Both the position numbers and the translations under genes were made by a program. A DNA stretch of 64,000 nt from Lentzea flava (GTDB taxonomy: Bacteria; Actinomycetota; Actinomycetes; Mycobacteriales; Pseudonocardiaceae), in contig NZ_BMRE01000025.1 of NCBI RefSeq assembly GCF_014648475.1, positions 1-64,000 of the forward strand, read 5' to 3'. Below the pieces are notes generated by a model. The model did no database searches. It was given only the letters and a program-made list of their open reading frames with translations, and was not told where the DNA came from. Shown here piece after piece: positions 34,603 through 42,308 of this stretch (position 1 is the stretch's first letter; each line of letters begins with the position of its first letter).

Positions 34603-35570
34603 AGGTCCTTCAGCGGGTGCGGGGTCTGCCTGCTCTCGCGCTGGAACCTGCGGTAGAAGCCCGTCATCGCCTCGGCCACCGGGGCGTGGCGGGTGAGGAT
34701 CGCCGCGACCTGTGGCGGGACGCGGCCGGGCAGAACGGCGTTGAGCCACATCACCAGGTGGGTGACGCTGTAGCAACGGTCGTAGGCCTGGTGTTCGGCG
34801 AAGAAGGCCGTCTCCTCCTCGGACAGGTCGAACCGGGAGGAGATCGCGAGGCCGTAGTCCGCGAAGTACAGGCGCTCGCCGTCGGTCAGGACGTTCTGGA
34901 AGTGGGCGTCGAAGTGCAGGAGACCTCTGGCGTTCATGAACGACGTCCCGGCCTCCAGCTGCGTTTCGACCATGGCGCAGGCACCTTCGAGAGCCTCGTC
35001 GCCGAGCTCGACCTGAGAGCCCAGCCAGTCGTGCAGGTTCTGCGGGATGTACTCCAGGAACAGAGCGATGCTCGCCGAGGAGTCGCGCAGAGCCTCGATC
35101 CGGTGGAGGATCTCCGCTCCACCGCCCCAGTAGGCGACGGCCGCGTCCACGTCGGCCAGCTCGTCGGGAAGCGACTGCCCCGGATGCGGCAGCACCCGCC
35201 AGTGGTACATCAGCGGGAAACCCTCGTGGTCCCCCGCGAGCACCCAGTCCGTCGTCATGGTGTGCACGGCCAGCTCCCGCCACGCACCGAAACCCGGCGC
35301 GCCGATGAGCCCGACGCCGTAGTGGCAGAAGACGGGCAGCCCGAAGAGGTTGGCCGTGGACCGGACGTTCTCCGGCCGCAGTTCCAGATCAGTCAGCGGC
35401 ACCCGCTTGACGAAGACCGGCGTTCCGCCGACGTCCAGCAGCGCGGAAGTTCCGCCGATGCCGGAGCCGATCGGTTCCGCCCTCTCGACGAGGTCGCGCA
35501 GTTCGTGATCATCGAGCCCGGCCAACGTCGTGGAGACAGCACCATGAGCGGCCAAGCGGGCATCGAGCAC
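34599..35570 (-). CDS. Kinase-fold (APH/HPK-like) protein
   Basis: A 323-residue cytoplasmic protein with a eukaryote-like/aminoglycoside kinase fold: GGTPVFVKRVPL (nucleotide lysine), IALFLEYIPQNLHDWL (hinge), GLLHFDAHFQNVL (catalytic Asp) and LYFADYGLAISSRFDLS (metal motif). GTG 35570 sits 2 bp after the response-regulator stop, so it is the third gene of the two-component operon; longer starts would overlap the regulator. It may phosphorylate a protein or small molecule in the same response. Substrate unknown. The stop overlaps the convergent GT2 gene by 4 bp. Confidence 0.7.
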   Translation of the reverse strand: MLDARLAAHGAVSTTLAGLDDHELRDLVERAEPIGSGIGGTSALLDVGGTPVFVKRVPLTDLELRPENVRSTANLFGLPVFCHYGVGLIGAPGFGAWRELAVHTMTTDWVLAGDHEGFPLMYHWRVLPHPGQSLPDELADVDAAVAYWGGGAEILHRIEALRDSSASIALFLEYIPQNLHDWLGSQVELGDEALEGACAMVETQLEAGTSFMNARGLLHFDAHFQNVLTDGERLYFADYGLAISSRFDLSEEETAFFAEHQAYDRCYSVTHLVMWLNAVLPGRVPPQVAAILTRHAPVAEAMTGFYRRFQRESRQTPHPLKDL

Positions 35571-35572
35571 TC

Positions 35573-36226
35573 TCAGAACGTACCGGGATGTGTCCGCCGG
35601 CGTCTGGCCGCGTAGACACCGGCCTCGGTCCGCCGGTCGAACCCGAGCTTGTGCAGCAGCGAGGACACGTAGTTCTTCACGGTCTTCTCGGCGAGGAAGA
35701 GCCGGTTCGCGATCTGCCGGTTCGTCATCCCCTCCGCGATCAGGTCGAGGATCCGGCGCTCCTGCGGGCTCAGCGCCGCATAGCGCGGGTCCTCCTCCGG
35801 CCCACCCCTGAGCCGTTGCAGGACGGTCGAGGTGACACCGGCGTGCAGCAGCGAGCCGCCGGACGCCAGCGTGCGGACCGCGGCCACGAGGTCGTTGCCG
35901 CTGACCTCCTTCAGCATGTACCCGGACGCGCCCGCCATGATCGCGCCGAACAGCGCCTCGTCGTCCGAATAGGACGTGAGCATCAGGCACGCGGGTGACG
36001 GCTGCACCAGGCTCCTGATCTCCCGGCACACCGTGACGCCGTCGCCGTCTGGCAGGCGGACGTCGATGATCGCCACGTCGGGTTTGAGCCTCGGCGCCAG
36101 CGCGATCGCGGCGGTGGCGCTGTCCGCCTGCCCCACCACGGCTATGTCGTCCGCCTGGGCCAGCAGCTGCACCAGCCCGCGCCGGACGATCTCGTGGTCG
36201 TCCACCAAGAGCACCGCTATCGCCAT
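35573..36226 (-). CDS. NarL/DevR-type response regulator
   Basis: A 217-residue regulator: receiver domain with acidic pair VDDHE, phospho-acceptor Asp in VAIIDVRLPD, Thr in LMLTSYSD and Lys in GYMLKE. A LuxR-type HTH follows (LSPQERRILDLIAEGMTN, QIANRLFLAEKTVKNYVSSL). GAGGCGAG precedes ATG 36226, which overlaps the kinase stop by 10 bp. The DevR/DosR-like C-terminus suggests a response to redox, oxygen or NO, inferred from the partner's GAF domains. No DosR box was found nearby. Confidence 0.9.
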   Translation of the reverse strand: MAIAVLLVDDHEIVRRGLVQLLAQADDIAVVGQADSATAAIALAPRLKPDVAIIDVRLPDGDGVTVCREIRSLVQPSPACLMLTSYSDDEALFGAIMAGASGYMLKEVSGNDLVAAVRTLASGGSLLHAGVTSTVLQRLRGGPEEDPRYAALSPQERRILDLIAEGMTNRQIANRLFLAEKTVKNYVSSLLHKLGFDRRTEAGVYAARRRRTHPGTF

Positions 36227-37725
36227 CTCGCCTCCTGCAGCACCAGAGGGACGAACCAGGTGATGCTCACGCCCGCACCCGGAATCGAGTCCACCGCGCA
36301 GTCGCCGTGGTGGCGCCGCGCCCGAGCCGCCATGTTCGCGAGCCCACCGGCGTGATGGGGCACAGCGCAGGAATCGTCGGTCAACGGCAAGCCTCTGCCG
36401 TCGTCGGAGACGCTGAGCTCCAGCCGGGTCATCGTGCGGTTCACGCTCACGGCGACAGCCACGTGCCGTGCTCTCGCGTGCCGCACGACGTTCGTGAGCG
36501 CCTCTCGGAGCGTGGCCAGCAGATCCGGCCTGACCTGGTCGGGCACGACGGTGTCCAGCGGGCCTTCCAGCGACACGTCCGGCTCGAAGCCCAGCAGCCG
36601 CGCGGACTCGTGCACCGCGTTGAGCAGCTGACCGCGCAGGCTCATGCCGCCGGTGGGCGGTTCCTGGAGGGAGAAGATCGTTCTGCGGATCTCGCGGATC
36701 GTGTGGTCGACCTCCTCCACGAAACCGGTGATCCGTTCGGTGAGCACGGGCGTGCCGCTCATCCCCGTGAGGCCCTGCAGGCCCAGACCGAGCCCGAAGA
36801 GCCGCTGGATGACGAGGTCGTGCAGGTCGCGGGCGATCCTGTCGCGCTCCTCCAGCACCGCCAGGCGTTCCGTGTCGCCTTTCGCGCGGGCGAACTCCAG
36901 GACGAGCGCGGCCTGGGCGGCGAAGGCCTCGATCAGCTCGACGTCGTCGAACGTGGCCTCGCCCTTCCGCCTCGCCACGATCAGGACGCCGATCGTGCGG
37001 TCGCCGACGGTCAGCGGGACCACGGCGCACGGGCCGGGCACCGTCGGGACCGTGCCCTCGTCGTGGCACTCGGACCGGCCCGACTCGTAGACGCGGTAGC
37101 TGACCGTGCCTTTCCTCGGCAGGCGCATGCCCTCGGCGTCGTAGGTGCCGCCGTCGGTGACCTCGATGACCAGGTCGCCGTTGTGGTCCGGGAGGACGAC
37201 CGCGCCGAAGTGGGCCTTGGCCGTCTCCCTCACCGTTCGCGCCACCACGTACAGGGCGTCCCTGCCGTTCGTGCCGGTCAGGAGGTTCGTGGTGACCTCG
37301 GCGGCGGCGCGCAGCCACGTCTCGCGCTTGCGCGTCTGCTCGTAGCGGTCGAGGTGGCCGATCGCGGAGCCCGCCGCGGTGGCCAGCGCGGTCAGGATGT
37401 CCCTGTCCTGGTCGGTGAACTCGGGTTTGCCCGCGAGGTAGAGGTTGCCGAAGGTCTCGTCGTGGACCTTGACGGGCGCGCCCAGGAAGTCCGCTACGCC
37501 GATCGAGCGTGGATCACCCGATGTGACGTGGGCCTGGCCGTCGGTGTGGGCGTACTCCAGCAGCTCGCGGTGGCCGTTGATGACAGCGAGAGCGCCGTAG
37601 GGGGCGCCGATCAGCTCACACGCCGACTCGACCACGTGTCGTAGCAGCTCGGGAAGGGTGTCGTCGTCGGCGAGCGACAGCACGACGTCCAGCACCCGCT
37701 GTTCCGTGCTCACGTTGCCGCCCAC
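36217..37725 (-). CDS. GAF-domain sensor histidine kinase, DevS/DosT-like
   Basis: A 502-residue soluble kinase with two tandem GAF domains (ELIGAPYGALAVING..., then HFGAVVLPDHNGDL...). A HisKA_3 dimerisation domain follows (ERDRIARDLHDLVIQRLFGL, phospho-acceptor His) and an HATPase domain (LREALTNVVRHARA, SDDGRGLP, GLANMAARARRH). The plan matches DevS/DosT, whose first GAF binds haem; haem binding here is not demonstrable by eye. GTG 37725 is preferred because AGGGGTGA precedes it; GTG 37758 and 37713 are alternatives. It forms an operon with the response regulator and a kinase-fold gene. Confidence 0.88.
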   Translation of the reverse strand: MGGNVSTEQRVLDVVLSLADDDTLPELLRHVVESACELIGAPYGALAVINGHRELLEYAHTDGQAHVTSGDPRSIGVADFLGAPVKVHDETFGNLYLAGKPEFTDQDRDILTALATAAGSAIGHLDRYEQTRKRETWLRAAAEVTTNLLTGTNGRDALYVVARTVRETAKAHFGAVVLPDHNGDLVIEVTDGGTYDAEGMRLPRKGTVSYRVYESGRSECHDEGTVPTVPGPCAVVPLTVGDRTIGVLIVARRKGEATFDDVELIEAFAAQAALVLEFARAKGDTERLAVLEERDRIARDLHDLVIQRLFGLGLGLQGLTGMSGTPVLTERITGFVEEVDHTIREIRRTIFSLQEPPTGGMSLRGQLLNAVHESARLLGFEPDVSLEGPLDTVVPDQVRPDLLATLREALTNVVRHARARHVAVAVSVNRTMTRLELSVSDDGRGLPLTDDSCAVPHHAGGLANMAARARRHHGDCAVDSIPGAGVSITWFVPLVLQEARWR

Positions 37726-37758
37726 GGCTTCACCCCTTTGGGGGGAGAGAAGTGACAC

Positions 37759-37865
37759 CGTACGAACGACCGAGAGTAACTCCCCTCAGTAGTCAAAGGG
37801 GAGCCCCATCACCGCAAACGGTGAAAAGGAGAACTACTCAGAGTAGAGATGTACCCGTTCGGACG
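37759..37865. other. Intergenic stretch with palindromes upstream of the histidine kinase
   Basis: It contains CTACTCAGAGTAG (37834-37846), a perfect 13-bp odd palindrome, and CACCG-CAAA-CGGTG (37810-37823). The first could be a regulator site for the two-component operon. The second, followed by AAAAGG, could be a weak terminator for plus-strand read-through. Confidence 0.35.
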
Positions 37866-38474
37866 TCAGTGCAGCCCGACACTGAACCCTTCGTCCACAA
37901 CACCGCGGTAGATCTGCGGCGCGAATGTCCGCAAGCCGTGGTCGATCGGTGCGATGAACCCCGCCGAGTCCCCGAGCGGCAGCCGGTACCCGTTCCGCAC
38001 CCGGTGGAACTCCCACAGCGGCTCCATCGTGGGGTGCGCCGGCCGGAACCGCTGCGGGTCGCGCGGGTGCAGGTCGACGCGGACCATCGTGCGCCTGACC
38101 AGCGCGTCCGCGAGCTGCACCGCGCGTTCCTGCGTGCGCGAGATCGAGATGGCGCCCAGCTCCTGCCAGCCGACCGCCCACGGCATGCCCTGGGGGTCGT
38201 CGAGGCGGATGCCCTGCTGCTCGATGATCAGCTTGCGAGGACGCGAGACGACCTTCCACTTCACCACGGCCATCACGCCGATGCCGGTGAAGGCGATGCC
38301 GATGATGCCCGCGATGATCCCGCCGACCGGCTCGCCGTCCGCGAAGGCGCTGACGGCACCGATCAGGGCGAGGATGCCCAGCCCGCCGGCGACCGTGCCG
38401 CCGATCAGCACCTTGCGGGTGGCACTCTTGCCGAGGTCGACGACGACAGGTGGAGGCGGTCCCCAAGCGGTCAT
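37866..38474 (-). CDS. Two-TM membrane protein, unknown family
   Basis: A 202-residue protein with two hydrophobic hairpin helices near the N-terminus (VLIGGTVAGGLGILALIGAV, GGIIAGIIGIAFTGIGVMAV). A cytoplasmic C-terminal domain follows (RKLIIEQQGIRLDDPQGMPW, ELGAISISRTQERA) reminiscent of the PH-like domains after paired TMs in actinobacterial hypothetical proteins. ATG 38474 overlaps the meaB stop by 4 bp. Function unknown. Confidence 0.65.
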   Translation of the reverse strand: MTAWGPPPPVVVDLGKSATRKVLIGGTVAGGLGILALIGAVSAFADGEPVGGIIAGIIGIAFTGIGVMAVVKWKVVSRPRKLIIEQQGIRLDDPQGMPWAVGWQELGAISISRTQERAVQLADALVRRTMVRVDLHPRDPQRFRPAHPTMEPLWEFHRVRNGYRLPLGDSAGFIAPIDHGLRTFAPQIYRGVVDEGFSVGLH

Positions 38475-39433
38475 TCCGGCAGGTTACCGCTGATCAACTG
38501 CTCCGCGGCGGCGAACGGGTCCAGCTCGCCGGACACCACGCGCTTGGCCAGCTGGTCCACCGGGCCGAATCGCGTTCGCACACGTTCAACCGCGATCGCC
38601 TCGATCTCGGCGGCCGCGCGGCGCAGCCGGCGTTCCTCCAGCTCGCCGTGCGAGGCCATCCACTCCCGGTGCTCGGCGATGGCCTCGACGACGCGGTCCA
38701 GGCCCTCCATGCGCGCGGCGACCGTCTTCACGACGGGCGGGCGCCACAGCGGTCCTTCCCGGTCGCGGCGGCCCAGCGAGATCATGTACTTGAGGTCGCG
38801 CGCGGTCTGGTCGGCGCCGTCGCGGTCGGCCTTGTTGACGACGAACACGTCGGCGATCTCCAGGATGCCCGCCTTCGCGGCCTGGATGCCGTCGCCCATG
38901 CCCGGCGCGAGCAGCACCAGCGTCGTGTCGGCCAGCGCCACGATCTCGACCTCGGACTGACCGACGCCGACCGTCTCGACCAGGATCACGTCGAAACCGG
39001 CCGCGTCGAGCACGCGCAACGCCTGCGGTGTGGCCGAGGAGAGCCCGCCCAGGTGCCCGCGCGTGGCCATCGAACGGATGAAGACGCCGGAATCGGTCGC
39101 GTGGTCGCCCATCCGCACGCGGTCGCCCAGCAGCGCACCGCCGGAGAACGGGCTGGACGGGTCGACGGCGATCACCGCGACCCGCTTGCCCTGGTCGCGG
39201 AAAGCCCGCACCAGAGCGTTGGTGGAGGTCGACTTGCCGACGCCGGGCGCGCCGGTGATGCCGACGACCTGGGCGTCGCCCGTGTGCGGAGCGAGCGCCG
39301 CGGCCACCTCGGGCAGCTGCGAACTCCCCTGCTCCACCAGGGAGATCAGCCTGGCGACCGCGCGCGGTTCGCCGTCACGCGCGCGGTCGACCAGTCCTGC
39401 TACGTCAACAGCTTTGGCCACAGCCAAAGACAC
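38471..39433 (-). CDS. meaB: MeaB-type GTPase chaperone of methylmalonyl-CoA mutase
   Basis: A 320-residue G3E-family GTPase (ArgK/MeaB). P-loop GITGAPGVGKSTSTNAL, switch/Walker B VIAVDPSSPFSGGALLGDR and FDVILVETVGVGQSEVE, base recognition VVNKADRDGADQ. MeaB loads and protects the B12 cofactor of methylmalonyl- or ethylmalonyl-CoA mutase. Its GTG 39433 overlaps the thiolase stop (TAGTG), and AGAAGG lies upstream, so it is co-translated with the thiolase. No mutase is encoded in this window. Confidence 0.92.
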   Translation of the reverse strand: MSLAVAKAVDVAGLVDRARDGEPRAVARLISLVEQGSSQLPEVAAALAPHTGDAQVVGITGAPGVGKSTSTNALVRAFRDQGKRVAVIAVDPSSPFSGGALLGDRVRMGDHATDSGVFIRSMATRGHLGGLSSATPQALRVLDAAGFDVILVETVGVGQSEVEIVALADTTLVLLAPGMGDGIQAAKAGILEIADVFVVNKADRDGADQTARDLKYMISLGRRDREGPLWRPPVVKTVAARMEGLDRVVEAIAEHREWMASHGELEERRLRRAAAEIEAIAVERVRTRFGPVDQLAKRVVSGELDPFAAAEQLISGNLPE

Positions 39434-40635
39434 TAGGCCTTCTTGGGCACGCGGATGATCAGAGCGTCGCCCTGACCACCACCGCCGCACAGCGCCGCGG
39501 CACCCACGCCGCCCCCACGCCGCTGCAGCTCCAGAGCGAGGTGCAGGGCGATACGGGCACCGGACATGCCGATCGGGTGGCCGAGCGCGATGGCGCCGCC
39601 GTTGACGTTGACCTTGTCCTCGGAGATCCCGAGCTGGCGGGTCGACACGATGCCGACCGCAGCGAACGCCTCGTTGATCTCGACCAGGTCGAGGTCGGCG
39701 GGCTCGATGCCCTCCTTGGCGCACGCGGCCTTGATGGCGTTGGACGGCTGCTCGTGCAGCGAGGCGTCGGGACCCGCGACGACGCCGTGCGCGCCGATCT
39801 CCGCGATCCACTCCAGGCCGAGCTCCTCGGCCTTGGCCTTGCTCATCACGACGACGGCGGCGGCACCGTCGGAGATCTGCGACGCCGACCCCGCGGTGAT
39901 GGTGCCGTCCGCGGCGAACGCGGGACGCAGCTTGGCGAGCGACTCGGCGGTGGTGTCGCCGCGAACGCCCTCGTCCGTGCTGAACAGGATCGGGTCGCCC
40001 TTGCGCTGCGGGATGGCGACCGGCGCGATCTCGGCGTCGAACACGCCGTTCTCGGCGGCCTTCGCGGCGAGCTGGTGCGACCGCGCGGAGAACGCGTCCT
40101 GCTCCTCGCGGGTGACGCCGTAGCGGGCGTTGTACTTCTCGGTCGACGAGCCCATCGCGACCTGGTCGAACGCGCAGAACAGGCCGTCGTGCGCCATGTG
40201 GTCCTGCAGCTGCACGTCGCCGTACTTGAACCCGCTGCGCGACTTCGGCAGCAGGTGCGGCGCCTGGGTCATCGACTCCTGGCCACCGGCCACGACGATG
40301 TCGAACTCACCCGCGCGGATGAGCTGGTCGGCGAGCGCGATGGCGTCGATGCCCGACAGGCAGACCTTGTTGATGGTCAGGGCGGGCACGTTCATCGGGA
40401 TGCCCGCGGCGACCGCGGCCTGGCGGGCGGGAATCTGGCCCGCACCGGCGGTGAGCACCTGACCCATGATCACGTACTGAACCTGCTCGGGAGCCACGCC
40501 CGCGCGTTCCAGTGCCGCCTTGATCGCGACGCCACCGAGCTGGGCGCCGGAGAAATCCTTGAGCGATCCGAGCAGTCGCCCCATCGGGGTGCGCGCCCCG
40601 GCGACGATGACGGAACCGGACACAGCTGCCTCCAT
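39433..40635 (-). CDS. Acetyl-CoA C-acetyltransferase (thiolase)
   Basis: A 400-residue thiolase condensing two acetyl-CoA to acetoacetyl-CoA. Motifs: nucleophile TINKVCLSGIDAI (Cys about 92), GGQESMTQAPHLL, VEINEAFA, NGGAIALGHPIGMSG and ALCGGGGQGDA (C-terminal catalytic Cys). It leads an operon with meaB and the membrane protein and is divergent from methylmalonyl-CoA epimerase. An AACGGTCGTT box sits just upstream. The thiolase-meaB-epimerase order next to a FilP-like gene resembles the Streptomyces coelicolor SCO5396-SCO5400 neighbourhood (recalled, not searched). Confidence 0.92.
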   Translation of the reverse strand: MEAAVSGSVIVAGARTPMGRLLGSLKDFSGAQLGGVAIKAALERAGVAPEQVQYVIMGQVLTAGAGQIPARQAAVAAGIPMNVPALTINKVCLSGIDAIALADQLIRAGEFDIVVAGGQESMTQAPHLLPKSRSGFKYGDVQLQDHMAHDGLFCAFDQVAMGSSTEKYNARYGVTREEQDAFSARSHQLAAKAAENGVFDAEIAPVAIPQRKGDPILFSTDEGVRGDTTAESLAKLRPAFAADGTITAGSASQISDGAAAVVVMSKAKAEELGLEWIAEIGAHGVVAGPDASLHEQPSNAIKAACAKEGIEPADLDLVEINEAFAAVGIVSTRQLGISEDKVNVNGGAIALGHPIGMSGARIALHLALELQRRGGGVGAAALCGGGGQGDALIIRVPKKA

Positions 40636-40643
40636 GGAAGAGC

Positions 40644-40657
40644 GAACGGTCGTTAAC
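40644..40657. promoter_or_regulatory. Possible TetR-type operator upstream of the thiolase
   Basis: GAACGGTCGTTAAC contains AACG-GT-CGTT and lies 9 bp upstream of the thiolase start in the divergent thiolase/epimerase gap. A loosely similar GTTTACTGGTCGGTAAC lies at 42247-42263 upstream of ccr. A TetR-family gene lies between them. Confidence 0.35.
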
Positions 40658-40747
40658 TAGGCACCATACCCGCGGCTACTGGGCGGTAATCGTGTGAGAC
40701 CACGCACAGGGGCACCTGCACCGATCAGGTAGTTACCCTTCCCCGCT

Positions 40748-41194
40748 ATGAACGCAGACATCGCCCGATTCGTGACCGCGATCGACCACGTGGGCATCGC
40801 GGTGCCCGACCTCGACGTCGCCATCGCGTTCTACCGCGACAACTTCGGCCTCGAAGTCGCGCACGAAGAGGTGAACGAGGAGCAGGGCGTGCGCGAGGCG
40901 ATGCTGCACGCGCCCGGCGACGAGGACGGCACGGCGATCCAGCTGCTGGCGCCGCTGAACGAGAACTCGACGATCGCCAAGTTCATCGGCCGCTCCGGCC
41001 CCGGCCTGCAGCAGCTCGCCTACCGGGTGTCCGATGTGGACGTCGCGGCGGACGCGCTGCGCGCGAAGGGGCTGCGCCTGCTCTACGACGCGGCCAAGCG
41101 CGGCACGTCGAACAGCCGCGTCAACTTCGTGCACCCCAAGGACGCGGGCGGCGTGCTCATCGAGCTGGTTGAACCCGCCGGGTCAGCGCATTAG
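40748..41194 (+). CDS. mce: Methylmalonyl-CoA epimerase
   Basis: A 148-residue glyoxalase-fold enzyme interconverting (R)- and (S)-methylmalonyl-CoA (family members often also act on ethylmalonyl-CoA). Signatures: AIDHVGIAVPDLDVAIAFY, metal ligands in IQLLAPLNENST, GPGLQQLAYRVSDV and NFVHPKDAGGVLIELVEPA. ATG 40748 fits the typical length. It is divergent from the thiolase/meaB operon. Its last 38 bases overlap the convergent TetR gene. Confidence 0.92.
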   Translation: MNADIARFVTAIDHVGIAVPDLDVAIAFYRDNFGLEVAHEEVNEEQGVREAMLHAPGDEDGTAIQLLAPLNENSTIAKFIGRSGPGLQQLAYRVSDVDVAADALRAKGLRLLYDAAKRGTSNSRVNFVHPKDAGGVLIELVEPAGSAH

Positions 41195-41723
41195 CGACGA
41201 AGCTCAGTTCTCGATCGATCGGGTCGTCCTCGTCGCTGTGCCGTGCCACCGAGTGCCGGTAGCTCACGGCCAGCGCGAGGAGTGCCGCGGCCGCTTCGAC
41301 GTCCTTGATCGCCACCGCTGCCCCGCCCGCGGCGAGGATGACCTGTTTGATCTGCGCCGCGACGTTGTCGTAGCGCGCCTGCATCGCGTCGCGGACCGCC
41401 GAATGCGTATCCGCTTCACGCCAGAGCAGGTGGGACAGCAGGGGTGAGGCGTTCAGGCGCGCGTCGAGTGCCGCGACGAGCCTTCGCAACGACTCGGCGA
41501 TGTCGCCCACGACCACGACCCTGCGGTGGTCGACGGTGCTGTCGGGCAACCGCGCGACCAGTGCGGCCAGCAGGTCCTTCTTGCGGTTGAAGTAGTAGTG
41601 CACCAGGCCTTTGGGCACGCCGGCGCGTTCGGCGATGCGCGAGGTCGGGGTGGCGTCGAAGCCGGAGTCGGCGAACAGCTCCTCGGCCGCGGCCAGGATG
41701 CGCTCCTTGGCCGAATCCTCCAC
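41157..41723 (-). CDS. TetR-family transcriptional regulator
   Basis: A 188-residue repressor: N-terminal HTH AKERILAAAEELFADSG, then TSRIAERAGVPKGLVHYYFNRK, followed by a helical ligand domain with ALDARLNASPLLSHLLWREA. GTG 41723 is chosen because GGAGG lies 8 bp upstream and the HTH begins at once. It sits between methylmalonyl-CoA epimerase and ccr, so acyl-CoA metabolism genes are likely targets; the ligand could be an acyl-CoA. This is inference. Confidence 0.85.
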   Translation of the reverse strand: MEDSAKERILAAAEELFADSGFDATPTSRIAERAGVPKGLVHYYFNRKKDLLAALVARLPDSTVDHRRVVVVGDIAESLRRLVAALDARLNASPLLSHLLWREADTHSAVRDAMQARYDNVAAQIKQVILAAGGAAVAIKDVEAAAALLALAVSYRHSVARHSDEDDPIDRELSFVANALTRRVQPAR

Positions 41724-41784
41724 GCGAGCCTCCAACGAGCAGGGATGTGGGCCCAAGACTGCTCCCGGGCCCACGGTTTTCTGG

Positions 41785-42144
41785 TCAGTGCGGTTGCGCC
41801 GCAGCCGAGTGCGCTGCGTTCGCGGCGGGCATCGCCAGCGCCCCCGCGGCCACGGTGAGCACGCCGCCGACCCAGGAAACCCACGAGGCCTGGGTCATGT
41901 CGGTGTAGCTCATCACCCACGGCGAGATGAACAGCAGTGCTCCGAGCACCATCTGCACGTACTCCCCGTAGATCATCGCGGGCATGGCCAGATCGACGAG
42001 TCCGTCGATCGCGATGAGCGCGCCGAGCACGATCATCGTCCACATGGCCGCGTTCGAGGTGTCCACGACGAGCGGAGAGAGCAGCACCAGAACGCCGATA
42101 GCCACCTCGGCCCAGTCCTGCCACCTGGTCCACGCCTTGGTCAT
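41785..42144 (-). CDS. SPW-repeat membrane protein
   Basis: A 119-residue protein with four TM segments in two similar halves, each carrying the repeat's Ser-Pro core (LVLLSPLVVDTS and LLFISPWVMSYTD), typical of the SPW family. ATG 42144 is preferred since AAGGAGG lies about 10 bp upstream; GTG 42150 is possible. Function unknown. It is divergent from ccr. Confidence 0.82.
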   Translation of the reverse strand: MTKAWTRWQDWAEVAIGVLVLLSPLVVDTSNAAMWTMIVLGALIAIDGLVDLAMPAMIYGEYVQMVLGALLFISPWVMSYTDMTQASWVSWVGGVLTVAAGALAMPAANAAHSAAAQPH

Positions 42145-42246
42145 CTCCACACACCTCCTCCTTGCTCGGACACCTCCATGCTCCGCTTGGTTGGCCGCCC
42201 GGTCAAGAAATCTCAGTGGAATCCCTCACAGGCATGATTCTGGATC

Positions 42247-42263
42247 GTTTACTGGTCGGTAAC
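42247..42263. promoter_or_regulatory. Possible operator upstream of ccr
   Basis: GTTTACTGGTCGGTAAC has TTAC/GTAA ends and a GGTCGGT core. It lies 46 bp before the ccr start in the ccr/SPW divergent gap. It is compared with the thiolase box, but the match is partial. Confidence 0.3.
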
Positions 42264-42308
42264 CTCCGGCAACCTGCGACGATCCCTCACTAGGGAAGGA
42301 ATGCCGCC

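Noticed and set aside
37772..37846. A DosR-type box upstream of the DevS/DevR-like operon
   Set aside because: No TTSGGGACT-like half sites in the right arrangement; only a 13-bp palindrome and a GGGG-rich pair are present.
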